DNA of 64,000 bases from Azospirillum oryzae (GCF_900177515.1 NZ_FXAK01000007.1:2464501-2528500), one strand, 5' to 3'; counted from the first letter of the stretch, positions 43,793-51,962 are shown. Made by a program: numbers and translations. Notes: a model not told the origin generated them from the sequence alone.

Positions 43793-44391
43793 CAGTTCGG
43801 CCGCGCGCCGTTGAAAGCGAGGTCATCGCCCCAGGCATCCGACGAAGCGACGGCACGGGCGTCCTCGGCGGCCTTCTCTTTCTTGCCCTTCTCCTCCGGT
43901 GCCCCGACCGGCCGGAACATGCCGAGGTGCTGACCGATCTTCACCAGCGCGCCGAGCTTGTCGTGCATCCGCACCTTCAGCGCGCCGTCCTTGGTCTGGG
44001 AAACCTCCAGGATCGCGGCGGCAGCGTCGGCCGACAGCTTCGAACTGTCGGTGATCACCACCTCGTTGCCGATCTCCAGCAGCGGCTCGCCGGTTTCGGG
44101 ATCCTCCGCGACCTGCTGGACGTTCGCGCGCCACTGGACCACATCGCGGATGTCGGCGAAGCCCAGCTTGGCCAGTTCGGACAGCACCCGCTCCGGGGTG
44201 ATGCCGGTGCGCGTTTGCAGCAGGATGCGACGCCGTTCCAGTTCCGCGACCACCTTAGCATGGGTTAGCAAACGGCTGGCCTCGACGGCGGCGTTTTTCT
44301 CGCTGTAGCCGGCAGCGATAGCGGCCTTTTTCCCATTCGGGTCAAGAAGATAGGCTTCGACAAAGCGAAGCTGCTTCGGGGTCAGCGACAT
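43792..44391 (-). CDS. Terminase small subunit (Terminase_2 type)
   Basis: 199 residues starting MSLTPKQLRFVEAYLLDPNG, with the helix-turn-helix KKAAIAAGYSEKNAAVEASR and the oligomerisation helices (VVAELERRRILLQTRTGITP, AKLGFADIRDVVQW). It recognises the cos or pac sequence and loads TerL. The C-terminal ~40 residues are Lys/Glu/Ala-rich. The frame extends upstream through non-coding DNA; the ATG at 44391 fits the family. Confidence 0.93.
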   Translation of the reverse strand: MSLTPKQLRFVEAYLLDPNGKKAAIAAGYSEKNAAVEASRLLTHAKVVAELERRRILLQTRTGITPERVLSELAKLGFADIRDVVQWRANVQQVAEDPETGEPLLEIGNEVVITDSSKLSADAAAAILEVSQTKDGALKVRMHDKLGALVKIGQHLGMFRPVGAPEEKGKKEKAAEDARAVASSDAWGDDLAFNGARPN

Positions 44392-44537
44392 TAGCAAATC
44401 CCTCCAGCCCTCGTTGGCCGGGAAAAATTCTGCGCGTGGGGGGAGGCGCGGTCCCCCGGTCGGCCGCCTCCCAGACTTTCGACCGCCCCCTACCCCGTAA
44501 CAAAGCGACACATTCTTGCGTCGTGTTACAGATCGGG
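44392..44537. other. Intergenic region before terS with inverted repeats, candidate packaging site
   Basis: 146 bp between HNH and TerS genes. It contains an 8-bp inverted repeat GGGAGGCG / CGCCTCCC (about 44440-44471) and GTAACA (44497-44502) with TGTTAC (44524-44529) enclosing an offset CGAC / GTCG pair. In HK97-type phages the cos site lies just upstream of terS, beside an HNH gene, as here. This is a positional inference. Confidence 0.35.
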
Positions 44538-44927
44538 TCAGCCGCGGGCGAACCCCTGATCCCGTGCAGTCCGCCCCGAGTGGCAGGGCTTGCACAGCAC
44601 CCGCAGGTTCGACCGCTCCAGCCGCAGGTCGGGCCTGTCGGTGATGCTCTCGATGTGGTCCACCTCTGCAACCGGAGTGGTGACCGTCGCCTCCCGCTTG
44701 CGCAGCACCACGATGATGCCGCAGGCCTCACAGCGGCAGCCCCGTTCGATCACCACCACATCCCGCAGCTTCTCCCAGTCGCGGTCATAGCCACGCTGAC
44801 GGGCAGAACCGCGGGTCTTATCCAGCCGACGCTTGCGGTCCTGTTCCGACGCCACCGGCGCCAGGGCCTTGCCGGTGCGGGTGTCCAAGATGGACAGGGG
44901 CGAGCGGAGGGTGCGGAGACGCGCCAT
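44538..44927 (-). CDS. HNH endonuclease
   Basis: 129 residues. Zinc cysteines in CRCEACGII and LCKPCHSGRT surround the HNH core EVDHIESITDRPDLRLERSN. The start MARLRTLRSPLSIL at 44927 is preferred; the frame upstream is unlikely. HNH proteins next to HK97-type terminases are needed for specific cos cleavage by the terminase complex. Confidence 0.9.
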   Translation of the reverse strand: MARLRTLRSPLSILDTRTGKALAPVASEQDRKRRLDKTRGSARQRGYDRDWEKLRDVVVIERGCRCEACGIIVVLRKREATVTTPVAEVDHIESITDRPDLRLERSNLRVLCKPCHSGRTARDQGFARG

Positions 44928-45097
44928 CGTCAATGACTTCTCACCAGACGCTTGCCGCGCCCAAACGCAGGGTAGAGCTGAGGCTGGTACTATTTCACGC
45001 CCGACACATTTGATGTCGGTCAACCATACTTTCGGACTACGCCTATAGATTTCCTACAGTTGCACTGACACGCATGCCGTGCGCTGGGGAGGCTACT

Positions 45098-45325
45098 ATG
45101 GACATCATGGTTATTTTTCGGCAGCCCGAAGACCCCTATATGCTCGGACGCATCGCAATGCCGGACTACGACAGCGCAGCATGCTTTGTCATGCAGCACC
45201 TGCCGGCTTCAGCTCAATCCAGCGCAATCATCGAAGACCAAACCGGACGTCGCTCCTGGCAACCCCAAATCCGGATGCACTACGAACTCCTGACGGCGCG
45301 CCGATTCAGACGCTCTGGTAACTGA
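45098..45325 (+). CDS. Small hypothetical protein, 75 residues
   Basis: Begins at an ATG five bases after GGGGAGG, a near-ideal ribosome binding site, on the strand opposite to the late operon. Sequence MDIMVIFRQPEDPYMLGRIA, then FVMQHLPASAQSSAIIEDQ; a small mixed alpha/beta protein with no family I know. It is less GC-rich than its neighbours and may be another moron. It overlaps a weaker minus-strand frame (45209-45391). Confidence 0.5.
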   Translation: MDIMVIFRQPEDPYMLGRIAMPDYDSAACFVMQHLPASAQSSAIIEDQTGRRSWQPQIRMHYELLTARRFRRSGN

Positions 45326-45391
45326 CGCAGCTCTCTCAACCACCTCAATCATCCGTTCCAGCACACCCGACGGGATGTTCAGCAACTCCAT
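45209..45391 (-). CDS. Possible 60-residue protein after the small membrane protein
   Basis: Starts 2 bp after the stop of the membrane-protein gene (MELLNIPSGVLERMIEVVER, then SVTRASESARRQEFVVH). Coupled position and amphipathic helix speak for it; the overlap with a plus-strand gene that has a better ribosome binding site speaks against it. Confidence 0.3.
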   Translation of the reverse strand: MELLNIPSGVLERMIEVVERAASVTRASESARRQEFVVHPDLGLPGATSGLVFDDCAGLS

Positions 45392-45393
45392 GA

Positions 45394-45702
45394 TCAGGCC
45401 GTCTGCTTCAGGTGGGTCAGCACCAGCCCAGTGAGCTGGCGCACTTCATCGCCGACAGTCTCGATGCTATGCGCGATGGTCGCCATGCTGGCGGTCATCT
45501 CTGCTTGCGCCTGCGCGGTAAGGCGCAGGGCTTCGACCACGGTAGCGGCATCGACGTTGGACACAGGCTGCGGCCGGCGCGTCCAAATCCAGGCGATGGC
45601 GATGCAGGCGATTCCGACGACAGCGGCGACCTGGGCAGCCGGTGACAAGCCTGCAAGGCGGACGATGGTCTCCCCGACATCGGGGATCGGCAGGTTTTCC
45701 AT
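45394..45702 (-). CDS. Small single-span membrane protein of the late region
   Basis: 102 residues with a hydrophobic helix (about 22-41, AAQVAAVVGIACIAIAWIW) followed by RRPQPV and a helical coiled-coil (EALRLTAQAQAEMTASMATI). Similar in layout, but not in sequence, to the 106-residue protein of the resident phage. Lies between the NusG-like gene and HNH. Function unknown; a superinfection or lysis accessory is possible. Confidence 0.55.
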   Translation of the reverse strand: MENLPIPDVGETIVRLAGLSPAAQVAAVVGIACIAIAWIWTRRPQPVSNVDAATVVEALRLTAQAQAEMTASMATIAHSIETVGDEVRQLTGLVLTHLKQTA

Positions 45703-45781
45703 GATGGTGATCCCCGAAACGACGAAACCCGCCGCGGTAGGGACCGGGCGGGCGGAAGGCGGATCGCTGCACGGCGTCCGC

Positions 45782-45806
45782 AGTGGACCCGGAAATCGGG
45801 TCCACT
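45782..45806. repeat. Perfect 10-5-10 hairpin downstream of the NusG-like gene
   Basis: AGTGGACCCG-GAAAT-CGGGTCCACT. On the minus-strand transcript it lies 40 nt after the NusG-like stop and before the small membrane gene. There is no T-run, so it is not a standard terminator; an antitermination or processing site is possible. Confidence 0.7.
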
Positions 45807-45845
45807 TGCGACCCTTGTAGCTCTATCGTTTGGAGCAGTCAACAG

Positions 45846-46400
45846 TCACGCCGCAACCAAGTCTTTGGCCGGAACCACCAGTGCCGATTCCGGACCGGCA
45901 ACGTTCAGCAGAACCCGGCAACGTTCTCCCTGATCGCCCTGGAAAAGCCCTTCCCACCCGGAGAGCGCTCCATCGGAGATCCGAACCCGTTGGCCAGGGA
46001 TGAAGCCGGAACCGATGGCCGCGGGCTTGGGACAGAGATCCACAATCCCGCCATCCTGGATCATCCTCGACAGGATAGCCTGTAGGACCGTGACGCCGAC
46101 GGTGACGGGCCGACGACGCGCATCAAGGGTCATGTGCTGAATGCCGGGCGTCCAGCGGATGTCCCAACTGTCCTGGCCGGGCTCGACACCGACGAACAGG
46201 TAACGCCCGAACATCGTATGCTCGACGGCCACAGATTTTCCGTCCTTGACGACCATCTCCCGGCACATCGGGAGGAACACGCCATAGCCGCGCGCCTTGA
46301 GCGCCTTTTGGGCGATCTCCCGATACTGCAACTGTGGCTTCACGACAGCGACATGCCAGCGCTTGCCTTCAAGGGCCGGCGTCTCGACAGAGTGCTGCAT
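45846..46400 (-). CDS. Phage-encoded NusG/RfaH-like transcription elongation factor
   Basis: 184 residues. NGN domain from about residue 14: RWHVAVVKPQLQYREIAQKA, LKARGYGVFLPMCREMV, then FGRYLFVGVEPGQDSWDIRW with the usual strand-turn pattern. A KOW domain follows from about 132: FIPGQRVRISDGALSGWEGL, then RCRVLLNVAGPES. NusG-family proteins bind RNA polymerase clamp helices and alter pausing and termination. The gene is first in the late operon. The ATG at 46400 is preferred because a TATAAT lies at 46436-46431, leaving no leader for the upstream ATG at 46424. A late antiterminator, replacing a Q-type protein, is the inferred role. Confidence 0.82.
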   Translation of the reverse strand: MQHSVETPALEGKRWHVAVVKPQLQYREIAQKALKARGYGVFLPMCREMVVKDGKSVAVEHTMFGRYLFVGVEPGQDSWDIRWTPGIQHMTLDARRRPVTVGVTVLQAILSRMIQDGGIVDLCPKPAAIGSGFIPGQRVRISDGALSGWEGLFQGDQGERCRVLLNVAGPESALVVPAKDLVAA

Positions 46401-46430
46401 GGCGTTGGGTTCCTGGCGGTGCATGCCCGA

Positions 46431-46436
46431 ATTATA
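46431..46436 (-). promoter_or_regulatory. Candidate -10 element (TATAAT) of the late/NusG promoter
   Basis: Minus-strand TATAAT ending 31 bp before the start at 46400; the sequence 17 bp further upstream (TGCGCA) is not a good -35, so an activator or extended element might be needed. Confidence 0.4.
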
Positions 46437-46503
46437 TCGCGGGAATGAGGTAGTGCGCACCATGCAAGTTAAACGAAAGGTGTTATGCGGAGGTTAAATT
46501 GAA

Positions 46504-46768
46504 CCGTCGCGCCAACGTCAGCAGGAATTTCAAAGACAGATCAAAGCTTTATCGGTGCCGCGACGGCTGCGAATGTTGCGACGGTTTCTCCCCATTATTA
46601 ATGCATAACGTGTGTGTATATAGGCCCCCCCATCAAACACACACTCTTCACTGCGTGTATAGTACATACATCATCCGTCGCAACCGTCGCAAATAGATGT
46701 TAGGCATTGAAATTGCTCGCATTTTTGCTGCGACCGTTCGCTTCTCGATCCGTCGCGTTACCCGTCGC
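46504..46768. repeat. Iteron-like CCGTCGC array in AT-rich gap, candidate replication origin
   Basis: Seven exact copies of CCGTCGC in 265 bp: forward at 46504, 46675, 46684, 46750 and 46762; reverse at 46560 and 46578. Four extend to CCGTCGCA. Between the copies lies the most AT-rich stretch of the early region, with a TTATTAATGC block near 46595 and GTGTGTGT facing ACACACAC around 46610-46642. It is 3' of the primase-helicase gene. Iterons beside an AT-rich stretch and replication genes suggest an origin; no initiator protein is identified. The 460-bp gap 46401-46860 holds no supported gene. Confidence 0.6.
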
Positions 46769-46802
46769 ATTGCCCCGAACCGGCGCAAGCTGAAAATGGA
46801 AA

Positions 46803-46832
46803 CGCCGTCCCGGCATGGTGACCGGGACGGCG
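46803..46832 (-). terminator. Terminator of the early replication operon
   Basis: Stem CGCCGTCCCGG / CCGGGACGGCG with an 8-nt loop, 29 bp downstream of the primase-helicase stop on the minus strand, followed by GTTTCCATTTTC. It separates early genes from the NusG-like gene and late operon. Confidence 0.7.
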
Positions 46833-46860
46833 CGAAGGGCGGCGCGAGGGGCGCGGCGGA

Positions 46861-49512
46861 TCATTCATCGGGGAGGGTCCAGGCGGATCGGTAGGCGAGC
46901 GCGATCGCGCGCTCCGGAGCCTCCATCCATCGTTCCTGGTCACGGATCGCCCAGACCTTCTGTTGTCGGCCGCCGTCCAGCCGCTTGTTGCCCAGCAGCT
47001 CGGCGCCGATGGAGCGCAGGAAGAGCGACACCTTCTTGTGGGAGAGGCTGATCTTCTTGTCCTTGGCCATGAAGTCGATGACGTCGTTCACCGTCACGAG
47101 GTCGTGCTGGAACGGCGCCCGCTCGGTCTCCCAGGCCTCGTGCAGATAGCCGTCCATCCCGGCCCGGCTCTCCTCAATGATCTCGGCCTTCGCCTGGGTG
47201 AGGGGCGCGGGCGAGAACGGGTTGAAGCGGTCGAGCGGGCGTGTGGCGAGGAAGTGCAGCATCGCCTCGGCACCGCCGTTATCGAACCACGCGCCGAGTG
47301 CGTCATAGTAGGTCGACGGCCGGGGTCTGGCCTTGCTGTGCCAGATGAAATAGCGTCGGTCCCCCTTCTCGATCTGCGCCGCGTCGCGGTGGTTGCTGGC
47401 CATCAGGAAGTTGGCCCGATTCTCATAGCGGTAGGTCGCGAGCTGCTTCCGGTTGATCCGGATGGTCGGATCCGTGATGTAGTTCTTCAGCCGGTTCATC
47501 ACCTCCTTGTGCTCCATGGCCATCAGCTCATGCACGACGATGAGTTGCACACCGTCCGCCCAGTCGTTGAACTGGCTGCGCAGGTCGCTTTCCTCCACGG
47601 GGGTGCAGTTCTTCGGCCCGAGCAGGCGCATCATCCACTCGTACACGATGGATTTGCCGATGCCCGGCACGCCGATGATCAGGACGCACTTGCGCATCTT
47701 GATTTCCGGGAACTGGACGAGGTGGGCGAGGTAGTCCAGGACGAACTCCACCGCCGCCGGGTCCTGGTCGAGGATGTACCAGAGGTGATCCAGCAGCGGC
47801 GTGACGTCGCCGGCGATGGCCGCAACGTCCGGCGGCGTCCACATGTTGAGCTGCCGCAGGCCGCCGGGCGCCTCGATGATGGTCGGCGCGCGCGGAAGGA
47901 ACGTCACACTGTCGGCCCGGTCGCACCCATGGTGCGGGTCCTGCAGCATCACCTCCAGCGGGCTGATGGGGCCGCCTTCGCCGGCCGGCATATCACGCCA
48001 GTGGTGATTCCGCACCGACTGGAGCGTCACCATCTCGCAGGTCACCCGGTCCCAGAAACAGTCCGTCGCCTTCACATAGACGTAGCGCTTGCAGATGTCG
48101 GCGAAGCCCTCCCGGTTGGCGATGGCCTGCTTGCGCGTGGCCTTGATCCCCTTCTCCAGCACCTGCACCGACATGCCGGTCTGTCGCTTCACCCGTTCGA
48201 GCAGCCCGCGCTGCTGGATCGGGTCCATGCGGGAAGCGGCGATCTCCGACAGCACCGCCGTGATCGCCGCCGGGTCGTTCGCCGCGGTGTCCTTGGTCAG
48301 GGCACCGATGCGGGCGGACAGGTCGCCGTCGACCGGCTGCCAGGCGGTTGGGGCGGCTTCGGCCACCGGCGCTGGATCGCTCCAATGCAGAGGGTGGTTG
48401 ATCAGCGCCAGCAGGTCGCCGGCCGCCGGGTCGAGCAGCAGCTTGTTCGCGTCCATGCCGTCGGGCGTATCGGTCACCAGCACGGTCACGCCGCGGTCGG
48501 CCATGGCGTCGCAGGCTTTCGCCCGCGACTTCGCGGCGGCGGAGCCGACAGCGTCGCCATCCGCCAGCACCGTGACCACGGCGCCGGCAGGCGGCCAGTC
48601 CTGCACCTTGACGATGCCTCCGAAGGCGATCAGCACCGGCCGGCCGGTTTCCTGCCACGCGCTGATGCCGTTCTCCGGCCCCTCGGCCAGAATGACGCCA
48701 CCATCGCCGGGTAGCATCAACCCATGGCCGGCCAGCGGTCCGTTGCTGATCTTGGAGGTGCCGGTGATCTTCCGGCCGGTGACGGGGTTCAGCCGCACCG
48801 CCTGGATGGCCTGCAGCTCGCCGGCTTGGTCGAAGATCGGAAACAGGATGGCGGACCAGCTGCGCGAGCCCGGCTTACTGCTGGCGCGGTGTCCGGGGTG
48901 GAAGCGGATCAGGTCGAGCGCGACCAATCTCTCCACCGCTTCCAGCGCGATGCCGCGGTGATCGACCAGATAGCGCTCCGCCACCGTGCCAGCGGCGCTG
49001 GTCGCTTCGCCCCACTGCTGCCGGGCCCAGGCGCTGGTGTCGGTCGGCTCCCCTTCGTCCACCACCTCCGGCCGGGTCGGGGGTGGCGGCTGCAGGCCGA
49101 GCCAGTCGGCAGCCCAACGCAAAGCCTCGCCGACCGGCAGCATCCGCTCGGCCATGATGAAGTCGATAGGGCCCATGCCCTTCTCGCCGCCGGCTTCGAA
49201 GTCGGTGATCCGGCCCTTCTCCTTGCCGGCGACGCAGACATGGAGGCTGCCCTTGGTGCCGTAGCGCAACTGGGTGTCAGTGGACAGGGCCGGATTCGGG
49301 CCGCCGCGGAGGTGCGTCACCAGCGCTTCGACCTGATCACGAAGCGCCGCGTCGATCTCATCTCGCTCCGCACGGGCAGACCGGCGCGACCGCTCGTCCG
49401 GATCGGGGTTGAGGTCGAGCACCCACGGGCGCGCCGGCGGCTCGTCCGGGTTCAGGTCAAGGATCCAGGGCGCCGCCGCGCTGGGCGGCACCGGGAGCAG
49501 GACTTCAGCCAA
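46861..49512 (-). CDS. Bifunctional primase-helicase (Toprim + SF3/D5-like ATPase)
   Basis: About 883 residues. After a Pro/Asp-rich N-terminal ~50 residues comes a zinc-poor primase N-domain, and a Toprim domain with VILAEGPENGISAW near 275 and VTVLADGDAVGS near 315. A linker follows, then the helicase with Walker A IIGVPGIGKS near 615, Walker B-like QLIVVHELMAM, sensor VMNRLKNYITDP and NFLMASNHRDAA (DUF5906/D5-like). It primes and unwinds phage DNA. The start is uncertain: TTG at 49512 overlaps the upstream stop by 8 bp, while an ATG at 49593 would add 27 unlikely residues. Confidence 0.87.
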   Translation of the reverse strand: MAEVLLPVPPSAAAPWILDLNPDEPPARPWVLDLNPDPDERSRRSARAERDEIDAALRDQVEALVTHLRGGPNPALSTDTQLRYGTKGSLHVCVAGKEKGRITDFEAGGEKGMGPIDFIMAERMLPVGEALRWAADWLGLQPPPPTRPEVVDEGEPTDTSAWARQQWGEATSAAGTVAERYLVDHRGIALEAVERLVALDLIRFHPGHRASSKPGSRSWSAILFPIFDQAGELQAIQAVRLNPVTGRKITGTSKISNGPLAGHGLMLPGDGGVILAEGPENGISAWQETGRPVLIAFGGIVKVQDWPPAGAVVTVLADGDAVGSAAAKSRAKACDAMADRGVTVLVTDTPDGMDANKLLLDPAAGDLLALINHPLHWSDPAPVAEAAPTAWQPVDGDLSARIGALTKDTAANDPAAITAVLSEIAASRMDPIQQRGLLERVKRQTGMSVQVLEKGIKATRKQAIANREGFADICKRYVYVKATDCFWDRVTCEMVTLQSVRNHHWRDMPAGEGGPISPLEVMLQDPHHGCDRADSVTFLPRAPTIIEAPGGLRQLNMWTPPDVAAIAGDVTPLLDHLWYILDQDPAAVEFVLDYLAHLVQFPEIKMRKCVLIIGVPGIGKSIVYEWMMRLLGPKNCTPVEESDLRSQFNDWADGVQLIVVHELMAMEHKEVMNRLKNYITDPTIRINRKQLATYRYENRANFLMASNHRDAAQIEKGDRRYFIWHSKARPRPSTYYDALGAWFDNGGAEAMLHFLATRPLDRFNPFSPAPLTQAKAEIIEESRAGMDGYLHEAWETERAPFQHDLVTVNDVIDFMAKDKKISLSHKKVSLFLRSIGAELLGNKRLDGGRQQKVWAIRDQERWMEAPERAIALAYRSAWTLPDE

Positions 49513-50854
49513 GGAGCACCAAGCCTTTCTCGGCGCGGGTGATGGCGGTGTAGAGCCAACGGGAGCGATCCTCCATGGTGCGGCCCAGGCCATCGTCGAC
49601 CACGACGATGTTCTCCCACTGGCTGCCCTGGCTCTTGTGCCCGGTGATGGCCCAGCCCCACGACGTTTCCATCAGGGTCCGCTTGTGCCAGTAATCCCGC
49701 TGGTCGCGGTCCTTATCGACGCGGACATGGTCGTCGAAGTGGCCTTTGTAGAGGATCTGCTTCTCGGGCTTGCCGTCCTCGTCGAGTGGGCCGACCGGGT
49801 TGCCATCCTCCGTCGTCACCCGCGCCTTGAAACTGATGTCGCTGACGTCCTCGATGTCGGTCAGGGTCAGGAACATGCCGTTGACGACGCCGAGGTCGTT
49901 CCGGTTCTTCAGGCAGATGATCTTCTCGCCCTGCCCGCTCGGGTAGATCGAGGAGAAGCCGGCCGCCTGCCGCATGGCGTTGTTCAGCTGCATGCGGGTG
50001 GCGTTCTTGCCGCAGATGACCTGTCCGCCGTTCAGCATCTGCGCCGGCCCCACCTCCAGGCGACGCATCTTCCACACGAAATCGTCATGCTGGCCGTAGG
50101 GGATCGGCTGGCCCTGGCGAGCCATGGTGGCAAGGCGGATGATTGCGCTCTCGCCGGCCTGTCGATGGATCTCGGTCAGCATGACGTTCGGCTCAGCCTG
50201 GACGAAGTAACCCTCCCCCTTAATCGGCGGGAGCTGTCCGGGGTCGCCCAGCACCAGGATGGGCTTGCCGAAGGACAGCAGGTCGCGGGCCATGTCGTCG
50301 CCGACCATGGACACCTCGTCCAGCACGATCAGGCTGGCGTCGCGGACGGCCGATTCGGTGTTGAGGATGAAGGCAGGCTTGTGCATGTCCTTCAGCCGGA
50401 GCTTCAACTGGGAGGCCTGCGCCTCCATCAGCATCCGCTCGGCCGGTCCCAGCGCACCCAGTTTGCCCTCGATGTCGGAGATCTCCTTCTTGACCCGCTC
50501 CATCTCCTCCTTCGTGGGTTCGGAGACGCGGTAGATCAGGCTGTGAATGGTGCTGGCCGGCGTGCCCTTGCGGGACATGACCAAGGCGGCCTTGCCGGTG
50601 AAGGCGGCGTAGAGCACACCCCGGCCGCTCTGATGCCCGCCGGTGTCCTCGCCTTCCTTGACGTCGTCACCGACCGGGCAGAAGGCGGAGAGGCCCAGCT
50701 CCTTGATGGCGAGGTTGAGGATCGTCGTCTTACCGGTACCGGCATAGCCGAAGATGCGGAAAACCTGCTGCTGCTTCTTGTCGGCCGACTTGAACCAAGC
50801 CGTGGTCTCGGCGATGGCCTGGGCCTGCAGGGCGGACGGGGTGATGTCAGCCAT
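49505..50854 (-). CDS. RecD/Dda-like SF1 DNA helicase
   Basis: 449 residues. Walker A FGYAGTGKTTILN near residue 35, motif Ib in TGKAALVMSRKG, motif II LIVLDEVSMVGDDMARDL near 180, motif III LGDPGQLPPIKGEG, and the C-terminal UvrD-like SWGWAITGHKSQGSQWENI and YTAITRAEKGLVLLG. Similar to T4 Dda and RecD, so 5'-3' helicase activity is expected, in replication initiation or recombination. A coiled-coil insert (EEMERVKKEISDIEGKLGAL) follows the first motifs. Starts 8 bp inside the upstream gene. Confidence 0.9.
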   Translation of the reverse strand: MADITPSALQAQAIAETTAWFKSADKKQQQVFRIFGYAGTGKTTILNLAIKELGLSAFCPVGDDVKEGEDTGGHQSGRGVLYAAFTGKAALVMSRKGTPASTIHSLIYRVSEPTKEEMERVKKEISDIEGKLGALGPAERMLMEAQASQLKLRLKDMHKPAFILNTESAVRDASLIVLDEVSMVGDDMARDLLSFGKPILVLGDPGQLPPIKGEGYFVQAEPNVMLTEIHRQAGESAIIRLATMARQGQPIPYGQHDDFVWKMRRLEVGPAQMLNGGQVICGKNATRMQLNNAMRQAAGFSSIYPSGQGEKIICLKNRNDLGVVNGMFLTLTDIEDVSDISFKARVTTEDGNPVGPLDEDGKPEKQILYKGHFDDHVRVDKDRDQRDYWHKRTLMETSWGWAITGHKSQGSQWENIVVVDDGLGRTMEDRSRWLYTAITRAEKGLVLLG

Positions 50855-51386
50855 GGGTGGCGTCCTTCGGCTGGAGGAGGTCACGGGCCAGCCCGAGGTA
50901 ATGCTCGGCCGGAGCCATGGATGCGGCGCAGGGCTCGACCCCGCATTCGTGCTGCACCAGATCGGCGAGGCCGGTCAGTACCGCCCGCATCTGGTCCCGT
51001 TCGACCGTCAAGGCCGCATAGTCGGCCTGCCACTCCGCCTTGATGCGCTCCACGTCGTAGGGCTTGCCGCTGATCACGAACGCGGCCTCGAAGGCTGCTT
51101 GGAACTCCAGCACGGTCGGCATGTGGTCCGGATCGGCGAAGAGTGCGGCCATGACTTGGATGCCGTCCCACACGCGCTTTGTGGTGGGCTCGTCGGCCAT
51201 GACGGTCAGCCGCTCGATCTCGGTCATCAGCTTGGTGAGCACGTCGGCCGCCATCTGCATAGCGTTGCCCTCGTCGCCGTCGTTGCCTTCCTGCGCGGCC
51301 AGCGCGCGCAGAACGGTGATGAGCGGCATTTCCCGGCCGCCGAAGTGATGGGTGCGGATCATCGGGGGCTTGATGGGGTCGGTCAT
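50847..51386 (-). CDS. Hypothetical early protein, 179 residues
   Basis: Helical protein starting MTDPIKPPMIRTHHFGGREM; contains MPLITVLRALAAQEGNDGDE, DVLTKLMTEIERLTV and a C-terminal helix-rich part (DQMRAVLTGLADLVQHECGV). Its stop and start overlap both neighbours, so it is a coupled member of the replication operon. I do not recognise a family. Confidence 0.6.
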   Translation of the reverse strand: MTDPIKPPMIRTHHFGGREMPLITVLRALAAQEGNDGDEGNAMQMAADVLTKLMTEIERLTVMADEPTTKRVWDGIQVMAALFADPDHMPTVLEFQAAFEAAFVISGKPYDVERIKAEWQADYAALTVERDQMRAVLTGLADLVQHECGVEPCAASMAPAEHYLGLARDLLQPKDATHG

Positions 51387-51958
51387 GCGACGGCCTCGAA
51401 TTTCGTAGTTTCGTTGCCCCAGCAATCCCAGCCCGGCCGCTGCGACCGTGCGAACAGCTCGACATAGGGGCCGTCGAACAGCGCCTCGATGTCGGTGTGC
51501 ATCTGGTCGGGCTTGCGGCTGTGCTCGCGGCGCGGGGCGACGATCAGGTTGCGGATGGAGCGGGAGCGTTGGGCCGGTCGGCCGATGGTGCCGAGCAGCC
51601 AGAATTCAGCGGCGGAGCGGTAGATGTAGCCGGGCCCGAAAGCCCAGCTGGCGGCGGTCGGCGATTGCTTCGCCCAGGCGCCAGCGCTCTTGAAAGCGAA
51701 ACCCCAGGCGGCGAGCGTATCGATCGCCTGCGGCAGCATCGGCGCCGTCGCCCACATGATGCAGGCGCAGTCCGGCGCCGCCAGCTGCGACACCGGCAGG
51801 GCCTGGATGTCGGCGAGCGGCATGCAGCGGTAATGGGCCTGCGGCGACTTCCCCTCGCCCTTCGGGCTGCGCAGGGAGAACATCCATGCGGGATCGGCCA
51901 AGATCACGCGATAGCGCAGCGGTATCAGTTCGCCGAAGGGCCAAGGGGAGGAGGTCAC
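51383..51958 (-). CDS. MT-A70-family DNA adenine N6-methyltransferase
   Basis: 191 residues. The MT-A70 signature is YRVILADPAWMF (residues 16-27), followed by HYRCMPLADIQALPVSQLA, CACIMWATAPMLPQAIDTLA, EFWLLGTIGRP and HSRKPDQMHTDIEAL. The catalytic motif is DPAW rather than the usual DPPW. Such phage enzymes modify adenines to avoid restriction. The GTG start at 51958 has GGAGG ten bases upstream and overlaps nothing; the longer frame has no support. Confidence 0.85.
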   Translation of the reverse strand: MTSSPWPFGELIPLRYRVILADPAWMFSLRSPKGEGKSPQAHYRCMPLADIQALPVSQLAAPDCACIMWATAPMLPQAIDTLAAWGFAFKSAGAWAKQSPTAASWAFGPGYIYRSAAEFWLLGTIGRPAQRSRSIRNLIVAPRREHSRKPDQMHTDIEALFDGPYVELFARSQRPGWDCWGNETTKFEAVA

Positions 51959-51962
51959 GTGA

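Noticed and set aside
21051..44391. Gene transfer agent
   Set aside because: The HK97-type head-tail order and 3TM holin resemble GTA clusters, but integrase, CI/Cro, replication genes, an HNH-TerS-TerL set and clean att sites show a temperate phage.
46499..46696. Plus-strand open frame of 65 codons in the iteron region
   Set aside because: Cys/Arg/His-rich without family pattern; three or more of the CCGTCGC repeats lie in it, so repeats explain the sequence better than coding.
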